The notes beneath the pieces are model-generated. The model had not been told where the DNA came from and searched no databases. It was given only the letters and a program-made list of their open reading frames with translations. DNA of 25,530 nucleotides, from NCBI GenBank assembly GCA_015680685.1, contig MNCI01018993.1, positions 64,399-89,928 of the forward strand, given 5' to 3'. Shown here one piece after another: positions 9,470-19,000 of this stretch. This stretch comes from Gnetum montanum. Lineage: Eukaryota; Streptophyta; Gnetopsida; Gnetales; Gnetaceae. The position numbers and the translations under genes are program-made. The first letter of the stretch is position 1, and every line of letters starts with the position of its first letter.

Positions 9470-10215
9470 TTCATCAGCTTGACCAATGGATTTATTATCT
9501 TAGAGAAATAATCTATGAATCATCGGTAGTAGCCAATATGTCCAAGTCATGATAAGATATCTTTAACTGTCTCTGGTTGATGTGTTATTTCTTGGATAAC
9601 CCTTATCTTCTCTAGGCCTACTTCAATGCTTTTTTGTGAAATTTGGTGCCCTAACACAATGCCATCTTGGACCATGAGATGAATCTTTTGCTAGTTGATC
9701 TATAGATTTGTTTTTATACATATTTTTAGTACTTGCTCAAGGTAGTCCAAGGCTTGGTCAAATGTTGCTCCATAGGTGGAGAAGTCATTCATGAAGACTT
9801 CCACACCACTATTGATTTGCTATCAAAATATGTTGAGGACCAAGCATTGAAATGTTGTAGGGGAATTGCATAGATCAAATGGCATCTTACAATATGCAAA
9901 AGTCCCCCAAGGACTTGAGAATGTTGGCTTGAACTAATATTCTGATGCAATTTGGATTTGGTTATATCCACTATAACCATTCTAGAAGCTATAATAGAAA
10001 TACTTAGAGATAGTGTCCAACACTTGGTTCACAAATGGCAATGGAAAATGATGTTTAAATGTTACCATGTTCAACAGCCTGAAGTCAATGCAGACCTAAC
10101 ACTTGTCACCTTTTTTTTGGCATAATTATGAGTGGGATAACCCACTCACTATTTGTGATGGAATAGATAAACCCCACCTTGAGGAGTTGCTCTATTTCCT
10201 CCTTGATGATCTACT
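9470..10215 (-). pseudogene. Reverse transcriptase (RT) remnant
   Basis: This domain copies element RNA into DNA. Recognisable blocks in order are EEIEQLLKVGFIYSITNSEWV, HHFPLPFVNQVLD, NGYSGYNQIQIA, SPWGTFAYCKMPFDLCNSPTTFQ, VEVFMNDFSTYGATFDQAL, GIVLGHQISQKSIEV and NPLVKLMNK. The catalytic box reads F-M-N-D at 9795-9784, whereas the family has F-M-D-D or Y-V-D-D, so the first of the paired Asp residues is Asn. Several stops and frame changes separate the blocks. The block sequence is typical of plant Athila/Tat-type gypsy elements. Confidence 0.9.
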
Positions 10216-10740
10216 TCAATTTTAGGTTCAACTATCTCTATGGCTACCTTCTTGGCTTCATGGTCAAGTCAACGTAAATGCGATGCTAACATATCCTTGT
10301 ATTGATTCAAGTCAGCTCGAGGTATGACTAAGTAAAGGTTGTTGGGCATTTTTTAACCACCTTTAACAGCTTGTATTTTTCTTCAAGAGCAATTTTGACA
10401 TTAATTATAATCATCTTACCATTGTTTAAGAATGCACAGTTCATGCTAGTTGGTAGAGTTTTCAACTCTAAAGACTCCTACTTGAAGTAATCAGGGATTT
10501 CCAACTCTCCCAAACAGGTATCATCATCTTCATCATCAAAGAGTTGGTGATGAACTTGCTTAGGTTTATCCATGCTTTTAACATAAGCACATGTGAGGCT
10601 CTTAGTTGGCTCCATGCATAATGGGCTACTTTTTAAAGTAGTTGTTAGCCACTGGGTACCCTCCTATTTTGTGGCTTCTATGTATAGACACCTTTGAATA
10701 TATGTTTCTTGTGCACATTGATTGCATGTTTTAATGTATG
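10216..10740 (-). pseudogene. Protease-RT linker, decayed
   Basis: This part of the pol frame lies between protease and reverse transcriptase. I recognise no domain. Reading the minus strand gives broken frames with TAG and TGA stops. A KPRR-type basic segment occurs near 10260. Confidence 0.5.
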
Positions 10741-11150
10741 TACTTTTGATGGATCAAATCTTTTGCTCGTAATTGTGCCCGTTATCGTTGTATGTGATGC
10801 ATGGAATATGCTTCTTCTCTAGCCTTCCAAATTCATCTTCCTTGGAGATTTCCAAGGAGAGGTCCCTTATGCCCATTTGTGCATCAACTATGCTTAACCA
10901 TGATCTTTCCATAATGATGGAGAAGTCAGCTTTGCAATTTTTGACCTTGATCATCATAAAATTGGTAGAATAGGACCACCCACTAATTGTGGTCACAATG
11001 TCCTCCATCAAACCTAGAGGGATAGTAATTGAGTGGTCTACCAATTCTAAATGAATGTTTCTCTTCTTGAGAGGTGGTAGGTTCTAGGCCTTGTACATGT
11101 CATGGGAGATGAGATTAATAATGGAATTAGAATTAAGAAGAGTCTTTCAT
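10740..11150 (-). pseudogene. Aspartic protease (PR) remnant
   Basis: The retropepsin cuts the polyprotein. The frame has LLNSNSIINLIS at 11140-11105, where the family has D-S-G. Both the catalytic Asp (AAT at 11134-11132) and the Gly (AAT at 11128-11126) are Asn. Downstream are IPLGLMEDIVTTISGWSY, TNFMMIKVK, and IIMERSWLSIVDAQMG, the usual I-I-L-G-R-P-W-L block in decayed form. The stretch 11044-10754 is an uninterrupted 96-codon frame, better kept than the rest of pol. Confidence 0.85.
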
Positions 11151-11640
11151 GGCTCATATCCAACAATCTACAAGTAAATGAGTGGACTTCCTGGATCAAA
11201 TCTTTTTATGGGAAGATTGCTAATCTCGATCCAATCAGAAATAGCATGATAGTGCAGATCCGAGGTGGCATTTGGTTTGAATGGCACTTGAAGGTATTTG
11301 ATGTAAATAATGATAGTGTTGGGGATGCAAGGTGACCAACAATATTAGGTTGTGAGGATTTGGGAGGACTACTAGGTTAGAAAAAGAGTTGTTTCCTAGA
11401 TTGATTATTTGAACCACTTGGGAAAACAATTGGTTGTGAATGTATAGCCCTCGTAGCATTTCATTGCTGTAGCTATGAAGGAATTTCCCCCTGCATAGAT
11501 GGAGCAAGAGATAATTAGGTAGAGGGAAAAGGAATGTGCAAAAATACATGCAAAGGATGGTATGGATATGGGTTCTCTCCTTAAGTAAATGGTGAATCTG
11601 TTTGGTGGTACTCTAGAGGGTAATAGTGATGTTAAAATGA
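11150..11640 (-). other. Gag-protease linker, no recognised domain
   Basis: I cannot assign a domain between the gag tail and the protease. Open frames here on both strands are short and show no known motif. It may be decayed linker sequence of the polyprotein. Confidence 0.4.
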
Positions 11641-13750
11641 GATGTGGCTTGTAGAACTTCATGGAGAGATGGGTTGCTAAACAGAGTACCCATACGGATC
11701 TCGTTGCTTGTAAGGGTACTGCTACCTTGCTGGTGGCATTCCCCATGATTTTGGTTGGTGCCACTATTGGTATTGTTCATAGGGTGGTGGTGGAAATCCA
11801 TCTGGATAATAAGCTTCTTGTTGCAAGTGGAACTGCCTTACATTACCTTGAGGATAAGGTAGTCATCTAGGTGCTTGCCTAAGTTCTAGTCAAGGATTCA
11901 ATGCATACATCCCAAACTCTTGTAAGTGTGAAATCATAGGGAAACACCCCTCTGGATGTTCGTATTGACATATTTCACAACTAGTATCATCTTTAGAGTC
12001 TATCTCCATAACTTCTTCTATTCCAACAGCTTTTACCTTACCTTTCTAGTTAGCATGTTCATCTTCTTTTTGCCCCCTGCGATTACGATTACTATTTTGT
12101 TCTTTTGATGGTTTAGAAATCTTCATAGTAGTTTTGAAATTATTATCCAAAGATTTTTATAATTTATCAACCTTTTCCAAAACATCAAAAATAGATTTTT
12201 GGATGGACAAGGTTTTCCTATTCATCTCTTCATCAAGTGGTGACTTCTCCTTGTCACAAAATCAAACCTCTTGTTTCATAATAGAAGGATCCCTATTATA
12301 TACTTCTACACTTTTTATTTTTTGCAAGTTAGCTTCTTTTTTTTCTAGATAATCCATAAGATTTTGGATCTAATGAGCTCTTAATTCAGAATGTCTTCCT
12401 TGGGCATAAACCCTAAGAGTTATTCTAGTTTTTTCTCTAAGCCCATCTATGATGTGGCAAAGTTGTTCCCTTTGAGAATAACCATGGCTAAGGCATTGAT
12501 GTAAGAGTGAATAATATCTGCCCATGGTGACATCCAAGGGCTCATGTGTTCCTTGTTTCCAACTTTGTATTTTCCTTCTTAGATTAGACACTCGGGAGTA
12601 TGTTTGGTATTTGTTATTAAACAACTCTAACATGGTACTCCATTGGCTAATGGATTCTAGCTCCAAGGACTAGTACTAGCTTTTAGCTTCCTTAATGAGT
12701 TTCTTGGGGAAAAGCTTGAGTTTTTACTAGTCATTTTCAATGTTTTGTAAGGCATAGGCATTGTGGAAATCTTGTAGATGATTCTGTAGATTAGATTTGT
12801 ATCCCCACTTAAATCATGGGATATTATTTATGTCTAAGCACTTGATCTGACTATCTTTTACATGCCTAGTTAAAATTTTAACTATCTCTATAATGTTAAT
12901 AATGCTTTAAGTTGCTAATAGAGGTTCATCATCATTATTATGTTGATGATTCCAATGATGATTTTTGTCACCCCTTCATTCTTGGTAGGCTCTATGATCA
13001 TTGTTGTCCCGTTGATCACCTTCATCATGATTATTTCTCCAAAAAATTCTATTAGAACCTAAATATGAAGAGGAATTTTAAGAATTAGATGAAGAGGATG
13101 AAGAGGATGGTGGACTGCCACTGCCACTACAGTATCCACCAACACCTCTTCGCTCATTACGATCACCATCCTTAGATCCCTTGCCATTATGATGTTTACC
13201 TGAGTCCCTACCTTGACTATCATGTTTTCCTAAACTCAGTTTATGAATAGTATATTGTAGGTTTAGGGCCACACCCTCACCACCAATAATAGAGGATGGG
13301 GGCTCTTCATGTTGGAAATCCTTAGGGGGGGGATCCACATTGTCATCTTGGGTCAATAGGAAGAAAGGGTTACTAAAGTGCTTCCCCTTCTTAAACTCGT
13401 GGTGCTTCTCCTAGTGTCAATCTCTCTTGCATTGTGTTCTAGTGGGATAGTGCTCTTAAGTGTCATATCCATTCACAATGTATTCCTCATGAAGCTTTGG
13501 AATGCCCATATTTTTAAGTATTTGAAAGAGCATCCTGGGCACAAGTCGATCCAGGGGTAGTACAATGTTGCCCTCCATATCATGCCTTTATAATTATTCA
13601 TCCTGATGTAGGATGAAGGTGAAGTTTGATACATACTCATCTAGATTAGTATATACCACTTTGCACTCTTGTGGTAATAGTGGTTTGACATCTTCATGCT
13701 TGTGGGAAGAAGAAATTTTGTAATAAGTAAAATAGTCAGTGTGCTTTTGT
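11640..13750 (-). pseudogene. Gag polyprotein remnant
   Basis: Gag forms the particle that packages element RNA. The N-terminal part (13750-13380) has long frames with phrases such as KVVYTNLDEYVSNF and NMGIPKLHEEYIVNGYD. Next is a frame at 13356-13078 that ends in a Ser-rich tract. The capsid-like core lies at 12666-12370, with ISQWSTMLELFNNKYQTYSR, VSNLRRKIQSWKQG and HQCLSHGYS, the 'retrotransposon gag' pattern. In the same frame, read through nine stops (five TAG, three TGA, one TAA), the tail runs to about 11660. It carries a zinc-knuckle-like CEICQYEHPEGC (11979-11944; C-x2-C-x3-H-x3-C) and a Pro/Gln/Tyr-rich end. The Lys/Glu-rich stretch near 12350-12050 suggests coiled coil. Confidence 0.85.
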
Positions 13751-13847
13751 AATTATAAGTCATTTGAGAGTGATGTTAACCTTGGGTTTATCCAATGCTA
13801 TTAATAATATTTAGTAATCCTAGATAGCACATGTTTCAAGAAACAAA

Positions 13848-13867
13848 GTTCCTGGCAATGGTGCCAA
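13848..13867 (-). other. Primer-binding site next to the 5' LTR
   Basis: On the minus strand, directly after the 5' LTR, lies TTGGCACCATTGCCAGGAAC. This closely matches the tRNA-Asp-type site of Athila/Tat gypsy elements, which begins TGGCGCC. The differences are G-to-A, and three of the four fall where the usual form has CG. It marks the LTR boundary and the element's orientation. Confidence 0.8.
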
Positions 13868-14719
13868 TGATGAGTGGTGAGGTACCCCTACGTGCAATCT
13901 GGTCAAATTCTATGGACTTTATAGTTTCCAGTACACTAGTCTTCTTGAAAGTGACCTTACCCTAAGGTCATTCGTTATCTTCTTTATTACACTTGTGAAG
14001 CATAATGGTATGATTCAGAGTAATCAAGGCATATAATTTTTATCATTTTTTTATGGTGTTGGTGATTGAAGAGAGATACAGTAACTTAATAAATAATTTA
14101 ATTTAACTAAATAATCTTTAAATAATCCTAACATAAGCATCTAGTCCCACTTTTCACACATGTCTTGAACCCACGTATCCACTGTTGGGTTACCAAGTGC
14201 TATGCTACTAGGCATACCAAGCAATAATGCTACTGAGATTACTAAGAAAATATGTGTTATGCTCGAAGCAGTTGCACTTATGTATTTAATCTATCTAGCT
14301 TATCTTGCTAGCTTAATTAATGGAAAACATTAAATAATTAACTAAAAGCATTAAATTCATAAATAAATATCTAAACTATCTAGAATGTTGCAAGGTTTAT
14401 CAAGAAGCTTATCTTTATTGCTATACGCACTATCATGCTCAAGCACAACAATGCTTGAATAAAGATCTGTACACTTAATGACTCCTATTGTAGGTACTTG
14501 AGAGAAATATTCTAACTTTTAAATGTAAAAATTGTAAGAGTTTAGCTACTACTATGAATCTGATGCTCATAAACATGGCTAGAAGCTTGTATTTTTAGTT
14601 TTTTCTCTAGGGCTACATTGACAGGGCTGCATCAATGTAGCAAATGCTACATTGACACAACCTCATGAATTAGGTTGCATCAACAGGAGTCCTTTGATTC
14701 TACACATGATGCTTCATCA
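13868..14719 (-). repeat. 5' LTR of the minus-strand element
   Basis: This LTR is 852 bp with TGATGAGTGG at its left edge and GCTTCATCA at its right edge. It pairs with the 3' LTR at 2782-3708 and shares its opening block with the solo LTR at 206. Its TATA site is altered: the plus strand at 14590-14598 reads TATTTTTAG in place of TATTTATAG, and the upstream GATGGGG box reads GACAGGG. The promoter of this copy is probably weak or dead. Confidence 0.88.
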
Positions 14720-15040
14720 ATCTGGATGGCCTTAGAAAATTAAGAAACAAACATATGACTTTGAACATCCAAAGGTTGAAACCCAATGGAAAAAGAAATG
14801 TTGGAGCAAGATCTTAGTTTCTCTGATGCATTTGTTGAGTGAATCAGACTTCAAAGCATAGAGTGCTAAGACCTATTGATTAACTGACATGTTAGTGTCA
14901 CACTATAGATGTAATGTTAACATTTGTAATGCATTGTTAACCTCCATAACCATTTCCTTATGATCTCACTACATTTTTGCCATCATAACCTTCTTCCATC
15001 ATCACACTTTTGGATGTGGTTTGACATGACTAAATCAAGT
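14720..15040. other. Spacer between the two elements, no gene
   Basis: I see no coding frame here. The first five bases, ATCTG, are the right-hand target duplication of the minus-strand element. A purine-rich run, AAGTGTGGAGGGGGAACA (about 15038-15055), closes the stretch and resembles a polypurine tract. Confidence 0.45.
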
Positions 15041-15055
15041 GTGGAGGGGGAACAT
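15038..15055 (+). other. Polypurine-tract-like run
   Basis: The plus strand reads AAGTGTGGAGGGGGAACA here. Such runs sit directly before the 3' LTR of gypsy elements. The long LTR-like region begins right after it in the same orientation. If real, it implies that element internal sequence once lay to the left. Confidence 0.35.
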
Positions 15056-15189
15056 TGGCGATAGGCCTACAATGGTGTTTTGTATCCTTTTTTGATATCT
15101 CTCAGGTTAATCCTCTAGACATCAATAAAGGGGGTCCAATGAAAGATCACCAAAAATTCATGTTGCAACCTTCATTTCCTAACTTAAGG

Positions 15190-16640
15190 TAAGGATTCAT
15201 TGTAAATGTGAGATATGTAGTCCATGAGCTATGATTTTGCATATTTAAGGTTTTTCAAGCCAAAAATAGCCCAAAACTTGTTATTACCTCACTTCCCAAG
15301 TTGGAAAAGATATATCATGTTTATATTTGATGTGGAAAAACTGAAAAAACCTTGGGAATGGCTAAAATTGGCATTTCTATGAGTCTTTGTATGGGTATAG
15401 CCCCAAATAAGCTCTAGCCATCAATTTTGATGGGTGCTATAGTAGACACATTACTATACTAGACAAGAAGTTCTATTCCATTTCAGATGATGATAGTGGG
15501 TAATGTAGTCACCACCAAGACCCAACACAAGTGCAATGTTGGGATTGTTGGAATTTTCATTTTTTTCAATAGTGGCAAGTGTATTCATCCCAAGTCTTCA
15601 TTGACCACTATAGATAACATTTTCTAGCAGTTTCCAAATTTTTCCAACGTTTCCCTACATTTCTCATGTTTTAAATTCTTTTCATTTTCCACCACTTTTG
15701 ACATTTCCCAACAATCTTAGCATAGTCCACCAAAGCCAACATTGTAATGATGGTACTAGTGTAGTCACAAAATTTCATTTACTATTTATAGTAAAAAAAT
15801 AAATTTTGTAGCTATAGTCCATACCAAACTTATTATAAATGGTAACTACATTGAGATTTGATAGTCGTTGCACCTACAAGTTGATGTCAATTTGTCAGCA
15901 CTCATGGTAGTGATGCATAGACCCAAAAATAGAAAATTTTCCCTATATATACCAAATGTAAACATCCTATTTTGATTGGAAGATTTTAACACTTACAACC
16001 TTCATAGCAGTCTAAACTTTGGCATAAGAAAAAGGATTTTTTTGCATTTTCACAACTAGCAAAGCCCATTGTAATCTTGTAGCACTTTTTGGCAATGAAA
16101 ACTAGTACTATGCTAGGCATAGAGAATTCCATGTAGCTACCATTGCATCAAAATGAAATCCCATTCTCGTAAACATGTTGCAGACCCTGGTGAAAACCAA
16201 TGAAAATTTGCTAGAAATTGAAGCTAGGAAGAAACCAAATCGTGGAGTTGCCATAGAACATAGTTTTCCTTCTCCAATGAACTTCTAGATCCTACAAGAA
16301 ACCTTCTTGTTCCCTTGGCACAAAATATATAGTTCATGAACCTTATTCTTGATTTTTGATTTAAATAAAGTTATTGTTCATGTTGTGCAAATTTTAGTTT
16401 ACGTTTACATTTTTGTGGCTGTTATCCTTCCAAATTTGCAACCTCATTTTCATTTTCATTTCAATTTCCATTTCCAAAAACATTTACATTTCTATTTGCA
16501 TTTCGTTTTATACTTTTGTAAGTCCTTGGGTGATTGAACTAACTATCCAATATGCCTTAAATCCCATTTTCAGAGGCCTTTAGGATTTAGCGTTAAAATT
16601 GTTTTAGCAGTTGGATTTTTGGGTTTCCATTCGAGTAACT
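15190..16640 (+). repeat. Direct duplication, copy A
   Basis: This copy is colinear with copy B (16730-18120). Shared landmarks include TGTAAATGTG (15201 and 16741), ACTATTT-TAGTAAA (15781 and 17300), CCAAATCGTGGAG (16235 and 17744) and GAGGCCTTTAGGAT (16573 and 18045). Offsets fall from 1540 to 1519, 1509 and 1472 bp through small indels. A run of CATTTTC/CATTTC hexamers occurs at 16444-16505. Open frames here are short and have no domain. Confidence 0.7.
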
Positions 16641-16729
16641 AGAATTTGCAACACCAACATTAAAATCATGAAACACCATTAAAAATGCATGTTCTAACCA
16701 TTGTAGGCTTCACCCCATGAAACGTGAGG

Positions 16730-18120
16730 CTAAACTTTATTGTAAATGTGTATATTACAATTTGAGAGATGCAAATTCACATACTTTAGCTTTTGGGGCT
16801 GAAAAATGCCTCATAAGTAGTCAAAGCCTCAACCCCCAAGTGAAAAAAGTGATATTATGCCTATGTTTGGGTTTGGAAGGGTTAAAAATGCCTTTTGGAC
16901 TACCAAAATTGGCATTTTGATGGGTTTTATAGGGGGTATAACATTTGCTATGCTAGAAATACCTATGGGGGTTATAACATCACCCATGCCCAGTGTTGTA
17001 GGTATAACTCTTATCCCTCAGCATTGAAAATTATCCCCCTAGAATTACATCTTTTCCAAGCATGGGTGCCATACTCATAGCATGGGTGTCATACCTCAAC
17101 ATTACTACTACACCCCCTAGTGTTGCAACTTTTCCCTAGCATTGCTCCAGCATGGGTCCAACATTGCTCCAATGTGAATCTAGTGTTGCTCTAGCGAAGA
17201 TCTAGCATTGCTCCATCGAGGATCCAACATTGCTCCAATGTGGCTCCTATAGGACCAAAATTGCTATTGGAAGACCCAACATTGGCAAAATTCCTATTTA
17301 CTATTTTTAGTAAATAAAATAGGTTTGCTACCTTGGGGATATCCAAACTTATCATACATAGACACCTACAATACTTGCACGTAACATTAAATCTATCAAC
17401 AATTAAATGTAAAATTTGTAGAAAAATTCATGGCCAAAACCTTAAAAAAATCAAGCTCAAATGACATGAAGAGATTCCACATTTTAAATGGTTCCACCAC
17501 TTGTGAATGCAAAACTTTTGGAATAATTTTTAGCATGGAACCCATAAAAATTGTAGCCATTTTTATCCCCCTAAGACTACATGTGGTCTTTCACAAATGC
17601 TGACTAAGCTAGACTTTGAGACTCCCAATATAGCTCTTCTTGGTAGCCCAAAACCCCAACACATCTTACCCCTTAAACCACCAACACTGTAGATCTAGTA
17701 AGGATTGCAACAAGTTTTCACATTTCTAGGAGTTATGAAGAATCCAAATCGTGGAGCTGAGTGTGTTGTCCAAGGCTACCTGCTTCAATAGATTTCAAGC
17801 ACCCATCAAAGTGAAATCCCCTAGCATCCTCAAGCACCCTTTGTACACATTTCTAGATCCCTTTTTATTTTATAATAAGTTTAAAGTTTAGTTTTCTTAT
17901 GTAAGTTGAGTTTATTTTCTATATTTTTGTGCATTAATTTTCTTGAATTTGCATTACATTTTTATTTTTCTACTCCCATTTACATTTTTTAAGTCCCTCA
18001 GTGATATGCCAGATCATATAGGGCATCTCAAATCCTATTTTTTGGAGGCCTTTAGGATCTAGATTTAAAGCTATTTTGCTAGAATTTTTGGTTTTCTAGT
18101 AACTAAGATTTTCAAGAATT
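16730..18120 (+). repeat. Direct duplication, copy B
   Basis: This is the second copy of the unit described at 15190-16640. It differs from copy A by a block of short repeats based on GCATTGCTCC and GCATGGGTGTCATAC at 16950-17250. The sequence after 18150 partly echoes the same motifs, so a third, truncated copy is possible. Confidence 0.7.
17138..17248 (+). repeat. Minisatellite of five 21-23 bp units
   Basis: Units start at 17138, 17161, 17182, 17204 and 17227. Each has the form A(G/C)(C/T)(A/G)TTGCTC(C/T) followed by a variable 11-13 bp. The units alternate between an AGCATTG and an ACATTG type. Confidence 0.7.
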
Positions 18121-18411
18121 ACAATTTTTTGGAGCTAAAAGGAGGACCTCTATCCAAATTGTATGTCCAAACCTATTGCCTATGTGCCAATGTTACTTAC
18201 AACTTGGAAATTTTAAAAGTTTTTTAAACTTTTTTTGTGTAAGGTCTATTGACACCTGTCTATCACCAAAGCCTAGTGTGGAGCTTCTAGGTGATTTAGG
18301 TTTTTAGGTAAATTTCATAGCAGTCGTTGGATATTTTGAAGAAAAGCCATTGTTGGTGTTTTTCCATCCAAAACTTCACATCCCTATACTATGAAAATTT
18401 CATAGCAAACC

Positions 18412-18720
18412 CAACGTGGGTGTTATACCCCCAACATGGATGTTTGGGTTTTGGAAAAAAATTCAGAATAATTTCTAGATTTTCTAAAGCTAGTGTGGAT
18501 GTGTATCATACCCCCATTAGTGCGGATGTGTGTCATGCCCTCCCCCATCCTCTCCCCCTCCCCCCTCCACTCAGCATGGATGTCATACCCCCCCACTCCC
18601 CCCCCCACCCCCCGCCGTAGCATGGATGTCATACCACCATTAGCATGGGTGTGTCATACCCCCCTAAGCATGGGTAGGTGTCATATCCCCCTCAGCATGG
18701 ATGTCATACCCCTAGATCAT
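18412..18720 (+). repeat. C-rich minisatellite with G4-prone minus strand
   Basis: A core AGCATGGATGTCATACCCC recurs, with clear copies at 18573, 18619, 18642, 18666 and 18694 and weaker ones from 18412. Between them the plus strand is almost pure pyrimidine at 18538-18617, with C runs of five to nine. The minus strand therefore has several long G runs and could form G-quadruplexes. Overlapping open frames on both strands here are products of the repeat, not genes. Confidence 0.8.
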
Positions 18721-18786
18721 CAAGACCCCCCATGCTATGAATTTTTTCAGCAAGACCCATTTTCTTTTCAAAAATAACATTTTTTT

Positions 18787-18806
18787 TGGCGAAGAGGAGG
18801 GAACCC
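18787..18806 (+). other. Candidate primer-binding site of the second element
   Basis: TGGCGAAGAGGAGGGAACCC starts with the TGG expected as complement of a tRNA CCA end. Its complement ends like a tRNA acceptor with a GGTTC-like T-arm start. It sits a few T residues after the AACA end of the LTR-like region and 195 bp before the first gag ATG. I could not name the tRNA. Confidence 0.4.
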
Positions 18807-19000
18807 CAACCTAGTGCAAGTGGATAAGATAATCATTGGCACCTTACCCCCTTACCCTGTCCCTTTTTATTTATATCAAATTGCATCGTTGGAAAATCCA
18901 ACTTGCTAAAAACTTTACTTAAAATAGTAAGAGATCAAAAAAATATCTTTTGATAATGTCTTTTAGCTTATTGACTATCCTACCTCTTAACCTGATGACT
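18807..19000 (+). other. Leader between primer-binding site and gag
   Basis: This short non-coding stretch is AT-rich. It holds no motif that I recognise. Confidence 0.4.

Larger units (their letters stand above)
2782..14719 (-). mobile_element. Complete, dead Ty3/gypsy element with extra ORF
   Basis: This 11.9-kb element lies in minus orientation. Two related LTRs bound it (2782-3708 and 13868-14719), both with TGATGA...CATCA ends. The flanking bases are ATCTA (2777-2781) and ATCTG (14720-14724), a 5-bp target duplication with one mismatch. Inside, in transcription order, are a primer-binding site, gag, protease, reverse transcriptase, RNase H, integrase and a long additional ORF. That order is typical of Ty3/gypsy. 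The gag type, the primer-binding site and the extra 3' ORF point to a non-chromovirus plant lineage (Athila/Tat-like). No frame is intact and several catalytic residues are lost, so it cannot move by itself. Confidence 0.9.
15050..18779 (+). mobile_element. Long LTR-like region of a Tat-type element
   Basis: This AT-rich, non-coding region precedes a candidate primer-binding site and a gag-protease remnant in plus orientation. It is thus placed as a 5' LTR of about 3.7 kb, a size known for some Tat/Ogre elements. The right end reads AAAAATAACA before a T run and TGGCG. The left end is uncertain and only suggested by the purine-rich run at 15038. Inside are a 1.5-kb direct duplication and two minisatellites. 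No second LTR is found to the right, so the assignment rests on context. Confidence 0.45.

Noticed and set aside
11102-11335. 77-codon plus-strand open frame
   Set aside because: It overlaps the minus-strand protease active-site region and has no motif of its own.
13378-13560. Plus-strand open frame with a hydrophobic, signal-like start
   Set aside because: It is antisense to the gag N-terminal frame, which carries consistent protein features on the minus strand.
18423-18777. Overlapping Pro-rich and Gly-rich open frames on both strands
   Set aside because: They are products of the C-rich minisatellite; neither has a domain or start context.
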